Positions 1 to 6,747 are shown, numbered from the stretch's first letter. The stretch: DNA of 9,325 nt from an uncultured Flavobacteriales bacterium (GCA_938084875.1 CALKFX010000156.1:1-9325); one strand, 5' to 3'. The notes: generated by a model from the letters alone, not told the origin. Numbers and translations are program-made.

Positions 1-1388
1 TGAATTATGACGTAATTGTTTTAGGAAGTGGACCTGGTGGATATGTAACTGCCATAAGAGCTTCTCAACTTGGTTTAAAGACTGCTGTTGTGGAAAAAGA
101 ATCTTTAGGTGGTGTATGTTTAAATTGGGGATGTATTCCAACCAAAGCGTTGCTGAAGAGTGCGAATGTTTATGAATATATTAATCATGCTGACGATTAT
201 GGAATAAAAGTTTCTAGCCATAAAGCAGATTTTAATGCGGTAATAAAAAGAAGTAGAGATGTTGCCGAGAAAATGAGCGGAGGAGTTAAGTTCCTAATGA
301 AAAAAAATAAGATCGATGTTATTATGGGAACTGGGAAAATTCAACCCGGAAAACAGATTGAGGTAACCAATAACGAAGGAGAAAAAACAAATTACAGTGC
401 AAAACATATTGTTATAGCAACCGGTGCTAGATCTAGACAACTTCCAAACTTAGAACAGGACAAGAAACAAATAATTGGATATAGAGACGCAATGGTGCTT
501 CCAAAAATGCCTAAAAAAATGGTAATAGTTGGCTCTGGAGCTATTGGAGTTGAATTTGCATATTTCTATAACGCTATGGGAGTTGATGTAACTATTGTAG
601 AATTCTTACCAAATATAGTTCCTGTTGAAGATATTGACGTTTCTAAACAATTAGAAAAAAATTTTAAGAAAAAAGGCATTGGTATTATGACCAACTCATC
701 GGTTGAAAATGTTGAAAAATCTGCAAAAGGTTGTAAAGTAAATATCAAAACTGCAAAGGGCGAAGAGGTTATAGAATGTGACATTGTATTATCAGCCGTG
801 GGTATTCAACCAAATATTGAAAATATAGGTTTGGAGGAAACTGGAATTGTTGTGGACAATGGTAAAATAGTAGTAAACGAATTTTATGAAACTAATATGC
901 CTGGTTACTATGCAATTGGAGATGTAGTAAAAGGACAATCTCTTGCTCATGTTGCTTCTGCAGAAGGTATTACATGTGTGGAGAAAATTGCTGGCCACCA
1001 TCCAGAGCCAATTGATTATAACAATATTCCAGGTTGTACTTACTGTAGTCCGGAAATTGCATCTGTTGGAATGACAGAAAAAGTTGCAAAGGAAGCAGGC
1101 CATGAATTAAAAATTGGCAAATTCCCATTTTCTGCATCTGGGAAAGCTAGTGCTGCTGGTCACAATGATGGATTTGTCAAACTAATTTTTGATGCTAAAT
1201 ACGGTGAATTACTTGGGGCTCATATGATTGGTGCCAATGTTACTGAAATGATTGCCGAAATTGTTGCTTTAAGGAAATTAGAAACAACTGGACACGAACT
1301 AATTAAAACTGTTCATCCTCATCCAACTATGAGTGAAGCAATAATGGAAGCTGCCGCTGCTGCATATGATGAGGTAATCCATATGTAA
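1..1388 (+). CDS. lpdA: Dihydrolipoamide dehydrogenase (E3), 5' edge cut by one base
   Basis: FAD-dependent disulfide oxidoreductase that reoxidises the lipoyl groups of pyruvate and other 2-oxoacid dehydrogenase complexes with NAD+; cytoplasmic. The frame is open from base 3, and bases 1-2 (TG) look like the end of an ATG followed by NYDVIVLGSGPGG, so the whole protein (about 462 residues) is probably present except for the first base. Visible motifs, numbered from that Met: FAD-binding GSGPGG (9-14), redox-active CLNWGC (Cys40/Cys45), ATGAR (140-144), NAD-binding GSGAIG (178-183), 'YAIGDV' of the second FAD motif, and the C-terminal HPHPTMSE with catalytic His441 and Glu446. An internal GTG at 90 is only a late in-frame codon; starting there would remove the FAD fold. 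The next gene converges, with only two bases between the stops. Identification is secure; which 2-oxoacid complex it serves cannot be told. Confidence 0.97.
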   Translation, partial: NYDVIVLGSGPGGYVTAIRASQLGLKTAVVEKESLGGVCLNWGCIPTKALLKSANVYEYINHADDYGIKVSSHKADFNAVIKRSRDVAEKMSGGVKFLMKKNKIDVIMGTGKIQPGKQIEVTNNEGEKTNYSAKHIVIATGARSRQLPNLEQDKKQIIGYRDAMVLPKMPKKMVIVGSGAIGVEFAYFYNAMGVDVTIVEFLPNIVPVEDIDVSKQLEKNFKKKGIGIMTNSSVENVEKSAKGCKVNIKTAKGEEVIECDIVLSAVGIQPNIENIGLEETGIVVDNGKIVVNEFYETNMPGYYAIGDVVKGQSLAHVASAEGITCVEKIAGHHPEPIDYNNIPGCTYCSPEIASVGMTEKVAKEAGHELKIGKFPFSASGKASAAGHNDGFVKLIFDAKYGELLGAHMIGANVTEMIAEIVALRKLETTGHELIKTVHPHPTMSEAIMEAAAAAYDEVIHM

Positions 1389-1390
1389 TT

Positions 1391-1924
1391 TTACTGTTTT
1401 AGTATGTTTAGTATTTCTTCGTTAGACTTCCCAAATACGTTATCTAGATAAACTTTTGAGTTTTCACTTAAAGGATGATTAGGATAAAGTTCTATCAATT
1501 CTTCAAAGGCCAATCTTGCATTGTTTTTGTCCATTAATATATTGTCTAGTATTCTAGCTCTATTGTGTAGGTAAATTGGAGCATTTTCACTCTCTGGAAA
1601 CTTTCTTTGTGCTTTTAAAAAATAATCAACTGCATCTTTATATTTTTGAGCTGCTTCAGAACCAGTTGCAGCACATTGTAATAAAAACTCATTTTCTTCA
1701 GGTGTAAAATTTTTGTGATATCTAACGTAAAGATTTAAGGATTGATTTTTAATAGTAATACCCAACTCATAAATAGTACCAAGGTCTTTTGGGTTAGATT
1801 TTATTAGTTGATTGTTTATCTCTCTAAGTTTTTCTAATTCCTGATAATACGTAGGAATAGGTTCATTATTATTAACACAGGAAAAGCAAAAAAATATTAT
1901 TGAAATGTATATTAATTTCTTCAT
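1391..1924 (-). CDS. Small lipoprotein with tetratricopeptide-like helical repeats
   Basis: A 177-residue predicted lipoprotein of unknown function. The N-terminus is Lys-Lys, a hydrophobic stretch (residues 4-15) and Cys16 in a loose lipobox (FCFSC), so lipid anchoring after signal peptidase II cleavage is likely; position -3 is Cys rather than Leu, which is not ideal. The mature part is helical. Residues around 95-165 ('AVDYFLKAQRKFPES', 'ARLAFEELIELYPNHPLSENS') have the alternating pattern and 'YPNHPLSENS' turn of TPR repeats as found in BamD/YbgF-like proteins. It is the third gene of the dnaX-def cluster: its ATG overlaps the TGA of def in the four bases ATGA (1921-1924), which suggests translational coupling. 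It may be an envelope assembly or scaffold protein, but nothing shows a partner. Its stop lies two bases from the lpdA stop. Confidence 0.8.
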   Translation of the reverse strand: MKKLIYISIIFFCFSCVNNNEPIPTYYQELEKLREINNQLIKSNPKDLGTIYELGITIKNQSLNLYVRYHKNFTPEENEFLLQCAATGSEAAQKYKDAVDYFLKAQRKFPESENAPIYLHNRARILDNILMDKNNARLAFEELIELYPNHPLSENSKVYLDNVFGKSNEEILNILKQ

Positions 1925-2502
1925 TTTTTAAAAAATTTCATTTTGTAATTAACCTCTACTTTTCCCTTAGATATTTCTTCTAATTTTCGTTTCATCAATC
2001 TCTTTTTTAAAGGGTTTAAATGATCTGTGAAAAGAATTCCTTCAATGTGGTCGTATTCATGCTGAATAATTCTAGCAGCAATTCCGCTATAAGATTCTTC
2101 AAAAAAATTCCAATTTTCATCATAATAACTGATTTTTATAACTGCTTTTCTTTCAACGTCTTCTCTTATTCCGGGAATACTCAAACAGCCTTCAGAAAAT
2201 GGCCAGGGTGATCCTGTTTCATTTTCAATTATAGGATTTACAAATACTTTTTTAAAGTCTTTTAATTCTTTTAATTTTTCATCCAGTTCTTCCCCTTCTT
2301 CAGGTTCTGCAAATGGAGAAGCATCCACAGTGAAAATTCTTTTTGATATGCCTATCTGAGGACCAGCAAGACCTACTCCACTTGCAGCATACATGGTTTC
2401 AAACATATCGGAGACTAAATCTTTAAGAGATTCGCCTTCTTCAAATTCATCGCATTCTTTTCTTAGAATTGGAGATCCATAAGATATTATTGGTAAAATC
2501 AT
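1921..2502 (-). CDS. def: Peptide deformylase
   Basis: Metalloenzyme that removes the N-formyl group from new polypeptides at the ribosome exit. All three family motifs are present in the 193-residue product: GVGLAGPQIG (42-51), EGCLS (104-108) and QHEYDH (147-152), giving metal ligands Cys106, His148 and His152 and catalytic Glu149. A short acidic insertion (about residues 65-82, rich in E, D and K) precedes the 'VFVNPII' strand; I recall a similar loop in flavobacterial deformylases. The ATG start gives the normal 'MILPIISYGSPILRK' N-terminus. It lies 41 bases after dnaX on the same strand, has its own candidate -7 element immediately upstream, and overlaps the following lipoprotein gene by four bases. 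Confidence 0.97.
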   Translation of the reverse strand: MILPIISYGSPILRKECDEFEEGESLKDLVSDMFETMYAASGVGLAGPQIGISKRIFTVDASPFAEPEEGEELDEKLKELKDFKKVFVNPIIENETGSPWPFSEGCLSIPGIREDVERKAVIKISYYDENWNFFEESYSGIAARIIQHEYDHIEGILFTDHLNPLKKRLMKRKLEEISKGKVEVNYKMKFFKK

Positions 2503-2506
2503 TGGG

Positions 2507-2514
2507 CAAATATA
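2507..2514 (-). promoter_or_regulatory. Candidate Bacteroidota -7 element upstream of def
   Basis: The minus strand reads TATATTTG, a full match to TAnnTTTG, the -7 consensus of Bacteroidota primary sigma factor promoters. It ends only four bases before the def ATG, so transcription would start at or within a base or two of the start codon. No well-spaced -33 TTG was found. It could let def and the lipoprotein be expressed separately from dnaX. Confidence 0.4.
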
Positions 2515-2543
2515 AAATGATTTAGCATTAACTTGAAAATTGA

Positions 2544-4271
2544 TTAAAATTCTAAGTCCAAATTAAATTTTTCTTTAAAAGTGTGAAGATCTGGATTTTT
2601 TTCTGCCATTTGGAAAAACCTCTCCTTACTTGTTAGTTGAGTAAGCTTTGGATTGTCAGATTTTGTAAGCTCTAAAACCAATTGAATATGGCCATTTTTA
2701 AGTTCAGCCCTTAAAAAATCTAAAAGTAGCTGTTTTTGGGTCTGAAATTCCATCTTCTGAACTTCGCTATCCAAAATAAATTTTATTAAAAAATCGTCTA
2801 ATAGTTCAGGAGTTTGTTTGGTGAGAGTAGTAAATAAACCAATTTTTCCTTCTTTATTTTTAATTTCTGCAAATTTATTCCATTTTTCTTCTAATAGCTT
2901 TTGAGAAAATTTAGAAGATTCTAAAACTTCCACCCCAAGATCTTCATTTTTATCAATTGATTCTTGATTAATTTGTTGTCTTATTCCAGTGATGGATGCT
3001 GCAACAGATCTCTTTTTTATACTTAGAGAAGTTTTGGGTCTGATTATTTCAGATTTCTCGGGTTCATAAGTCTTTGGGGGAGGTTGCTTTTCTTTGGGTT
3101 GTTTAACTTCCTTCAAGGGTTTATTTTCAACACCTTTGGTAGAAGGATTTAAATTTAAGTCTTTAAAATCTGGACCAATTATAGGAGCATCTAAGAAATT
3201 AAGCTTTTTTTTTTCTGCTCCATAGGAACAAAGCTTCATTATTAAAATCTCTACGAGAAGTCGCTGGTTTTGACTGGTCTTGTAAAAAGAATCTGCTTCA
3301 TTTGTAAGGGATAATAAATCGGTTAAATATTCATTATCAAAAAGTTCTGCTTGAGTTTTAAATTTTTCAATAGTGTCTTTAGTATATTCTAAAATTTTCA
3401 AAGTTCTTTCATCCTTTGAAATCATTAAATTTCTAAAATGAGAAGCCAATCCGTTTATAAATAGACGACCATCGAAACCTTTAGAAATTATTTCATTGAA
3501 CAATAATAAACTTTCGTGTATTAAGTTTTGATGAATAAAATCAGCAAATTTAAAGTAGTAATCGTGGTCAAGGATGTTGAGATTTTTAACTACTTCTTTG
3601 TAAGTAATGTTGCTATTGGTAAAATTCACCATTAAATCAAAACATGAAAGAGCGTCTCTAAGAGCGCCGTCGGCTTTTTCCGCAATTACATGCAAAGCTT
3701 CAGGTTCTGATTTCACACCTTCTTTATTAGCAATATTTTCTAAGTGTGCTACCATGTCTGGTATGGATATTCTATGAAAGTCATAGACCTGACATCTTGA
3801 AAGTATGGTCGGAATAATTTTATGTTTCTCTGTTGTTGCTAATATAAAAATAGCATGTGGAGGTGGTTCCTCCAAAGTTTTTAGAAATGCATTAAATGCA
3901 CTTTGGGACAACATATGCACCTCATCTATTACATATACTTTATAATTTCCTCTTTGTGGTGGTATTCTAACCTGATCGTTAAGATTTCTTATATCGTCAA
4001 CTTGATTATTTGAAGCAGCATCCAATTCGTAGATATTATAGGTGAAGTCGGTAAGATTAGGATCGTGCTTTAAATTTATAGACTTTGCAAATAATCTAGC
4101 AGTAGATGTTTTTCCAACACCCCTTGGACCGCAAAACAAATAGGCTTGTGCCAACTGATTAGAATCTATTGCTTGCTTTAGAGTAGTTGCAATATTTTCT
4201 TGACCAATAATTGTCTCCCAACTGTTGGGTCTATATTTTAAAGCAGAAACGGTATAGTTAGAATTGGACAT
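2544..4271 (-). CDS. dnaX: DNA polymerase III subunit tau/gamma (clamp-loader ATPase)
   Basis: AAA+ ATPase of the replicative clamp loader, 575 residues. Seen: Walker A GPRGVGKT (48-55), Walker B VIDEVH (114-119), sensor-1/SRC region 'ILATTEKHKIIPTILSRC' with the likely arginine finger Arg159, and sensor-2 'GALRDALS' (202-209). The four-cysteine zinc module that in E. coli sits between Walker A and Walker B is absent; residues 60-85 run straight into 'YELDAASNNQVDDIR'. The collar domain ends near residue 350. A Lys/Pro-rich linker (about 365-425) and a tau-type C-terminal domain follow. At residues 353-356 (GAEKKKL) there is an A10-G run in the frameshift phase of E. coli dnaX, so a truncated gamma-like product is possible (separate entry). 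It is first in a dnaX-def-lipoprotein cluster and divergent from rpsF. Confidence 0.96.
   Translation of the reverse strand: MSNSNYTVSALKYRPNSWETIIGQENIATTLKQAIDSNQLAQAYLFCGPRGVGKTSTARLFAKSINLKHDPNLTDFTYNIYELDAASNNQVDDIRNLNDQVRIPPQRGNYKVYVIDEVHMLSQSAFNAFLKTLEEPPPHAIFILATTEKHKIIPTILSRCQVYDFHRISIPDMVAHLENIANKEGVKSEPEALHVIAEKADGALRDALSCFDLMVNFTNSNITYKEVVKNLNILDHDYYFKFADFIHQNLIHESLLLFNEIISKGFDGRLFINGLASHFRNLMISKDERTLKILEYTKDTIEKFKTQAELFDNEYLTDLLSLTNEADSFYKTSQNQRLLVEILIMKLCSYGAEKKKLNFLDAPIIGPDFKDLNLNPSTKGVENKPLKEVKQPKEKQPPPKTYEPEKSEIIRPKTSLSIKKRSVAASITGIRQQINQESIDKNEDLGVEVLESSKFSQKLLEEKWNKFAEIKNKEGKIGLFTTLTKQTPELLDDFLIKFILDSEVQKMEFQTQKQLLLDFLRAELKNGHIQLVLELTKSDNPKLTQLTSKERFFQMAEKNPDLHTFKEKFNLDLEF
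3184..3221 (-). repeat. Six-base inverted repeat flanking the dnaX A-run
   Basis: Coding-strand GGAGCA (3221-3216) lies directly before the A-run and its exact complement TGCTCC (3189-3184) lies after it, leaving a 26-base loop that holds the run. Pairing is GC-rich for this AT-rich gene, but the stem is short and the flanking bases do not extend it. The GGAG within the upstream arm is also Shine-Dalgarno-like, seven bases before the heptamer. Either could be a stimulator of slippage; chance is quite possible. Confidence 0.3.
3199..3215 (-). other. Predicted programmed slippage site in dnaX (A10-G run with immediate -1 stop)
   Basis: On the coding (minus) strand the codons GAA AAA AAA AAG CTT hold ten A followed by G (3214 to 3204). 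The last seven bases are A AAA AAG with AAA and AAG as zero-frame codons, the same heptamer and phase as the known E. coli dnaX -1 site. After a -1 shift one alanine codon is read and then TAA (3201-3199), giving about 357 residues. A +1 shift ends at TAG (3193-3191) after four or so residues. Transcriptional slippage on A10, known for Thermus dnaX with a shorter run, would have the same result. Whether slippage occurs is inference. Confidence 0.6.
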
Positions 4272-4278
4272 CGTTTAA

Positions 4279-4286
4279 CAAATATA
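4279..4286 (-). promoter_or_regulatory. Candidate Bacteroidota -7 element upstream of dnaX
   Basis: TATATTTG on the minus strand, seven bases before the dnaX ATG, matches TAnnTTTG exactly. It lies inside a 12-base stretch (4279-4290) identical to the one before def (2507-2518). The predicted transcript would have almost no 5' leader. A -33 TTG at the usual spacing is not evident. Confidence 0.45.
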
Positions 4287-4387
4287 AAATAAGCTTCAAA
4301 GTAATAAGGATTTTAAGACAAAATATTTCTAAACAAATTTATAGTTGGTTTTATTGGTTAAATAATTTTATTTTTCAGGGAATCTTA

Positions 4388-4395
4388 TATCTTTG
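4388..4395 (+). promoter_or_regulatory. Candidate -7 element of the rpsF-rpsR-rplI operon
   Basis: TATCTTTG matches TAnnTTTG and lies 24 bases before the rpsF ATG, giving an expected leader of about 17-20 bases. The leader (AAATTTTAAATAACTAAC) is AT-rich, has A at -3 and -6 and no Shine-Dalgarno, which is the usual pattern for flavobacterial initiation regions. TTG triplets upstream (4345, 4354) are too far for a normal -33 box. Confidence 0.5.
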
Positions 4396-4419
4396 CAATC
4401 CAAATTTTAAATAACTAAC

Positions 4420-4758
4420 ATGAATCATTACGAAACTGTTTTCATTTTAACTCCCGTTTTGTCTGAAAAGCAGACAAAGGAAGCAGTAGATAAATTCAAA
4501 AAGTTATTGAAAAATAGCAGTGCTAAAATCAATAACGACGAATCTTGGGGACTAAAAAAATTAGCCTACCCTATTCAGAAAAAATCTACTGGATTTTATT
4601 TCCTAATCGAATTTCAAGCTGAAGGAGATGTTGTTCCAAAATTTGAGGTTGAACTCAAAAGAGACGAGAGAGTGATGCGATTTTTAACAACAAAGATGAA
4701 TAAAGATCATTTCGAATACGCAGAAAAAAGAAGAGCTAAACTCTCTAAGACTGCTTAA
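4420..4758 (+). CDS. rpsF: 30S ribosomal protein bS6
   Basis: Structural protein of the small-subunit platform that binds as a heterodimer with bS18. The 112-residue product has the family features: 'MNHYETVFILTPVLSE' first strand, 'WGLKKLAYPIQKKSTGFYFLIEF' (residues 43-65) with the conserved LAYPI, and 'ELKRDERVMRFLTTKM' (85-100). Length fits short-tailed bS6 proteins without an acidic extension. It is the first gene of the conserved bS6-bS18-bL9 operon and is followed by rpsR after 26 bases. The ATG lacks a Shine-Dalgarno, as is usual in this phylum. The short upstream leader leaves little room for the S6:S18-binding mRNA structure described in several other phyla, so that feedback control is not evident here. 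Confidence 0.96.
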   Translation: MNHYETVFILTPVLSEKQTKEAVDKFKKLLKNSSAKINNDESWGLKKLAYPIQKKSTGFYFLIEFQAEGDVVPKFEVELKRDERVMRFLTTKMNKDHFEYAEKRRAKLSKTA

Positions 4759-4784
4759 TTTATTAATTTTATAAAACACTAGCT

Positions 4785-5051
4785 ATGGCTGATAATTCAG
4801 AAATTAGATATCTCAATCAAATTGACATTGAGATTAAAAAAGAAAAATATTGTAGATTTAAGAAATCTGGTATTAAGTTTATTGATTATAAGGACCCTGA
4901 TTTTTTAATGAAATTCATTAACGAGCAAGGAAAATTATTACCAAGAAGAATTACTGGAACTTCTGCAAAATACCAGAAGAGAGTTTCTCAAGCAGTAAAA
5001 AGGGCAAGACATCTTGCAATACTGCCTTATTTAGCTGACCAATTAAAATAA
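4785..5051 (+). CDS. rpsR: 30S ribosomal protein bS18
   Basis: Platform protein of the 30S subunit and partner of bS6. The 88-residue product carries the conserved core 'KYCRFKKSGIKFIDYKDP' (residues 21-38), 'GKLLPRRITGTSAKYQKR' (49-66) and 'AVKRARHLAILPY' (70-82). There is a single cysteine (Cys23), so this is not the zinc-ribbon form. It is the middle gene of the operon, 26 bases after rpsF and five before rplI, with no Shine-Dalgarno before its ATG. In Flavobacterium ribosomes bS18, with bS6 and bS21, helps hold the 16S 3' end so that the anti-Shine-Dalgarno is hidden; that is family knowledge, and no residue here was tested for it. Confidence 0.97.
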   Translation: MADNSEIRYLNQIDIEIKKEKYCRFKKSGIKFIDYKDPDFLMKFINEQGKLLPRRITGTSAKYQKRVSQAVKRARHLAILPYLADQLK

Positions 5052-5056
5052 TTATC

Positions 5057-5503
5057 ATGGAAGTTTTATTAAAAAAAGATATAGATAGATTAGGTAGCAA
5101 AGATGAGCTTGTAGAAGTGAAAAATGGTTATGGCAGAAATTTTCTAATACCAAAAGGATTTGCAATTTTAGCTACTGACTCTGTAAAAAAAATGCATTCG
5201 GAAACTCTTAAGCAAAGAGCTCACAAAGACAACCAACTCAAGGAAGAGGCTACCAAAATTTATGAGAAGATGTCTAAGAAAACTTTTAAAGTTCCTGCAA
5301 AAGTTGGTGAAAATGGGAAAATATTTGGATCTATCACTAATATTCAATTGGCTGATTCTTTAGACAAAGCTGGATTTAAATTAGAAAGAAAAAATATTAC
5401 TCTTCCATCTGGAAATTTAAAATCTGTTGGTAAATTTGAAGCAGATATTGTTCTTCACAAAGAAGTAAAAGGAAAAATCTCCTTTGAAATTGTGGAGGGA
5501 TAA
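5057..5503 (+). CDS. rplI: 50S ribosomal protein bL9
   Basis: Large-subunit protein with two globular domains joined by a long helix, bound near the L1 stalk. The 148-residue product has the N-terminal signature 'VLLKKDIDRLGSKDELVEVK' and 'GYGRNFLIPKGFA' (24-36), the charged connecting helix (about 40-75, 'SETLKQRAHKDNQLKEEA'), and the C-terminal domain from 'FGSITNIQLADSL' to the end. Full length for the family. It begins five bases after rpsR, so translation is probably coupled, and is the last gene before an intrinsic terminator. Confidence 0.96.
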   Translation: MEVLLKKDIDRLGSKDELVEVKNGYGRNFLIPKGFAILATDSVKKMHSETLKQRAHKDNQLKEEATKIYEKMSKKTFKVPAKVGENGKIFGSITNIQLADSLDKAGFKLERKNITLPSGNLKSVGKFEADIVLHKEVKGKISFEIVEG

Positions 5504-5525
5504 TTCATTCCCAAATAATTAATTT

Positions 5526-5552
5526 AAAGACTCTTTATGGGGTCTTTTTTTT
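5526..5552 (+). terminator. Rho-independent terminator of the rpsF operon
   Basis: Stem AAAGACTC (5526-5533) pairs with GGGTCTTT (5540-5547), with one G-U pair and a six-base loop TTTATG, and runs into eight T (5545-5552). It starts 23 bases after the rplI stop. On the minus strand the same stem is followed by the AT-rich TAAATTAATTATTT, so it may also end the convergent beta-barrel transcript, less efficiently. Confidence 0.85.
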
Positions 5553-5560
5553 GGCTATTT

Positions 5561-6694
5561 TTAGAATGCTTCTCCAATAAAAAAATAGAAACCGCTTCCC
5601 TCTCTTGTTAAGGCATAGTCTACTCTAGTATAAATATCCTTTTCTGGAAATAGCAAGAAACGAAGACCTGCTCCACCTGTTGGTAACAAGTTTTTAAATT
5701 GGAAATTATTGTCAGAATTGAAAACTTCACCAGCAGCAAAAAACAAACTTGCTCCCCAACGCTTTGCGAATGAAAAAGGAAGCATTCTATATTCAATCTG
5801 GCCTGCCAATAGGTGTTTGTCTCTATATCTTCCTATATAATATCCTCTCATTAAACTTTCTCCTCCCATTAAAGAAAGTAAGTTAAAAGGAGGGTTACCA
5901 TTGATAAATTGTCCTTGAAGTTGAAATGCAAGTACATTATTTTTTCTTACTGGAAAATAAAATCTATTGTCAAAAAGAAAGCTAGTCAGATTGTAATCAC
6001 TCCCAATTTCACTTCTATAATTCAAAAATGCCCATTCGCTAAAAATTCCATTTCTCGGATTCAACACATTATGAATATTGTTGTAAATAATTCCCCAACC
6101 CAAACCAATATTAGTAGAACCATTACCACCTTCTGGTTTTGAAAAATTGCTTGCTGAATTTTTATAAGAAACTTTATTCATGATTTGAAGATCAAATTCA
6201 ACTCCAGTATAAAAATTTGGAAATACTTCTCTAAGAAACCTTTCCTTAAAATAAGTGAAATTCCCATCTATTCTAGCTATATGATCTTTGGGTGATTCTG
6301 ACCCTATTCCATAATATAGTAACGGAAAAGATTGAAACCTAGTTCTCCCAAAAAAAAACCACTTATTTTCATTGGAATACAGAGCATGGTCTAACCAAAT
6401 GCCATATTGATTTTCCATTGTATAAAAAGTAAAAGCTTTTATTTCACTAAGTCTATTTTTTAAATCTCTATTTGCAGAATATATATATAAACTCGATAAC
6501 CCAATTTCCCAACTTGTTTCTGGTGAAAAAGCAAGTGTGGGATAGTTCATGAATTTTGGCGCACTTAAATCATTGGTGTCGTTTATTATTTTATTAATGT
6601 ACTTAAAAATAAAATTTGAACTTGAATTCCCCTCTTGACAGTTCCCTAAAAAATAGCTAGCTGATAACAAAATATAAAGGACAAATTTCTTCAC
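5561..6694 (-). CDS. Outer-membrane beta-barrel protein, BamA/surface-antigen (D15) type, no POTRA domains
   Basis: Predicted 377-residue outer-membrane barrel of the Omp85/bacterial surface antigen superfamily. The signal peptide is 'KKFVLYILLSASYFLG', ending near NCQ (18-20). Amphipathic aromatic strands then alternate with turns. Residues 282-288 (MRGYYIG) resemble the (V/L)RGF/Y loop motif of BamA-like barrels, and 'LNPRNGIFSEW' (211-221) the conserved N/DPR-G strand entry. The last residue is Phe377, as in a C-terminal insertion signal. Only about 40-50 residues separate signal and barrel, so periplasmic POTRA domains are absent; BamA and TamA are about twice as long or more. The start codon is GTG: an in-frame TGA lies six codons upstream with no ATG between. 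Export of a specific substrate, lipid or protein, is possible but unproven. It converges on rplI. Confidence 0.8.
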   Translation of the reverse strand: MKKFVLYILLSASYFLGNCQEGNSSSNFIFKYINKIINDTNDLSAPKFMNYPTLAFSPETSWEIGLSSLYIYSANRDLKNRLSEIKAFTFYTMENQYGIWLDHALYSNENKWFFFGRTRFQSFPLLYYGIGSESPKDHIARIDGNFTYFKERFLREVFPNFYTGVEFDLQIMNKVSYKNSASNFSKPEGGNGSTNIGLGWGIIYNNIHNVLNPRNGIFSEWAFLNYRSEIGSDYNLTSFLFDNRFYFPVRKNNVLAFQLQGQFINGNPPFNLLSLMGGESLMRGYYIGRYRDKHLLAGQIEYRMLPFSFAKRWGASLFFAAGEVFNSDNNFQFKNLLPTGGAGLRFLLFPEKDIYTRVDYALTREGSGFYFFIGEAF

Positions 6695-6700
6695 TACTTG

Positions 6701-6730
6701 AAAATGTTTTTTTCAAATTTCTAACATTTT
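6701..6730 (-). repeat. Inverted repeat in the barrel-gene leader
   Basis: AAAATGTT (6701-6708) and AACATTTT (6723-6730) are exact inverted arms of eight bases around a 14-base spacer, starting seven bases before the GTG of the barrel gene. It could be an operator half-site pair or a 5' leader hairpin. The sequence is very AT-rich, so the match may be chance. Confidence 0.3.
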
Positions 6731-6747
6731 AATACAAAATTTGTATT
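6731..6747. repeat. 17-base palindrome in the divergent intergenic region
   Basis: AATACAAA-A-TTTGTATT is a perfect inverted repeat with eight-base arms around one central base. It abuts the previous inverted repeat and lies between the divergent barrel gene and the lipoprotein gene, which is where a shared operator would be. No clear promoter core was found beside it (the best on the plus strand is TACCTTTT at 6785-6792, one mismatch). Confidence 0.35.

Noticed and set aside
90..92. GTG as the start of lpdA
   Set aside because: The open frame continues to base 3 with the full FAD-binding motif; starting at 90 would delete it.
566..1103. Two minus-strand open frames (566-784 and 792-1103) inside lpdA
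   Set aside because: Antisense shadows of a strongly conserved gene; their translations are low-complexity and match nothing I recognise.
1440..1451. Palindrome TTATCTAGATAA near the convergent gene ends
   Set aside because: It lies inside the lipoprotein coding sequence with no T-run or other sign of a terminator or operator.
2020..2211. Plus-strand 63-codon frame within def
   Set aside because: Antisense to the def catalytic motifs; no independent gene features.
4345..4356. TTG triplets as a -33 box for rpsF
   Set aside because: They are over 30 bases from the -7 element, beyond the usual spacing of about 20.
5909..6142. Plus-strand 77-codon frame within the barrel gene
   Set aside because: Antisense shadow of the beta-barrel coding sequence.
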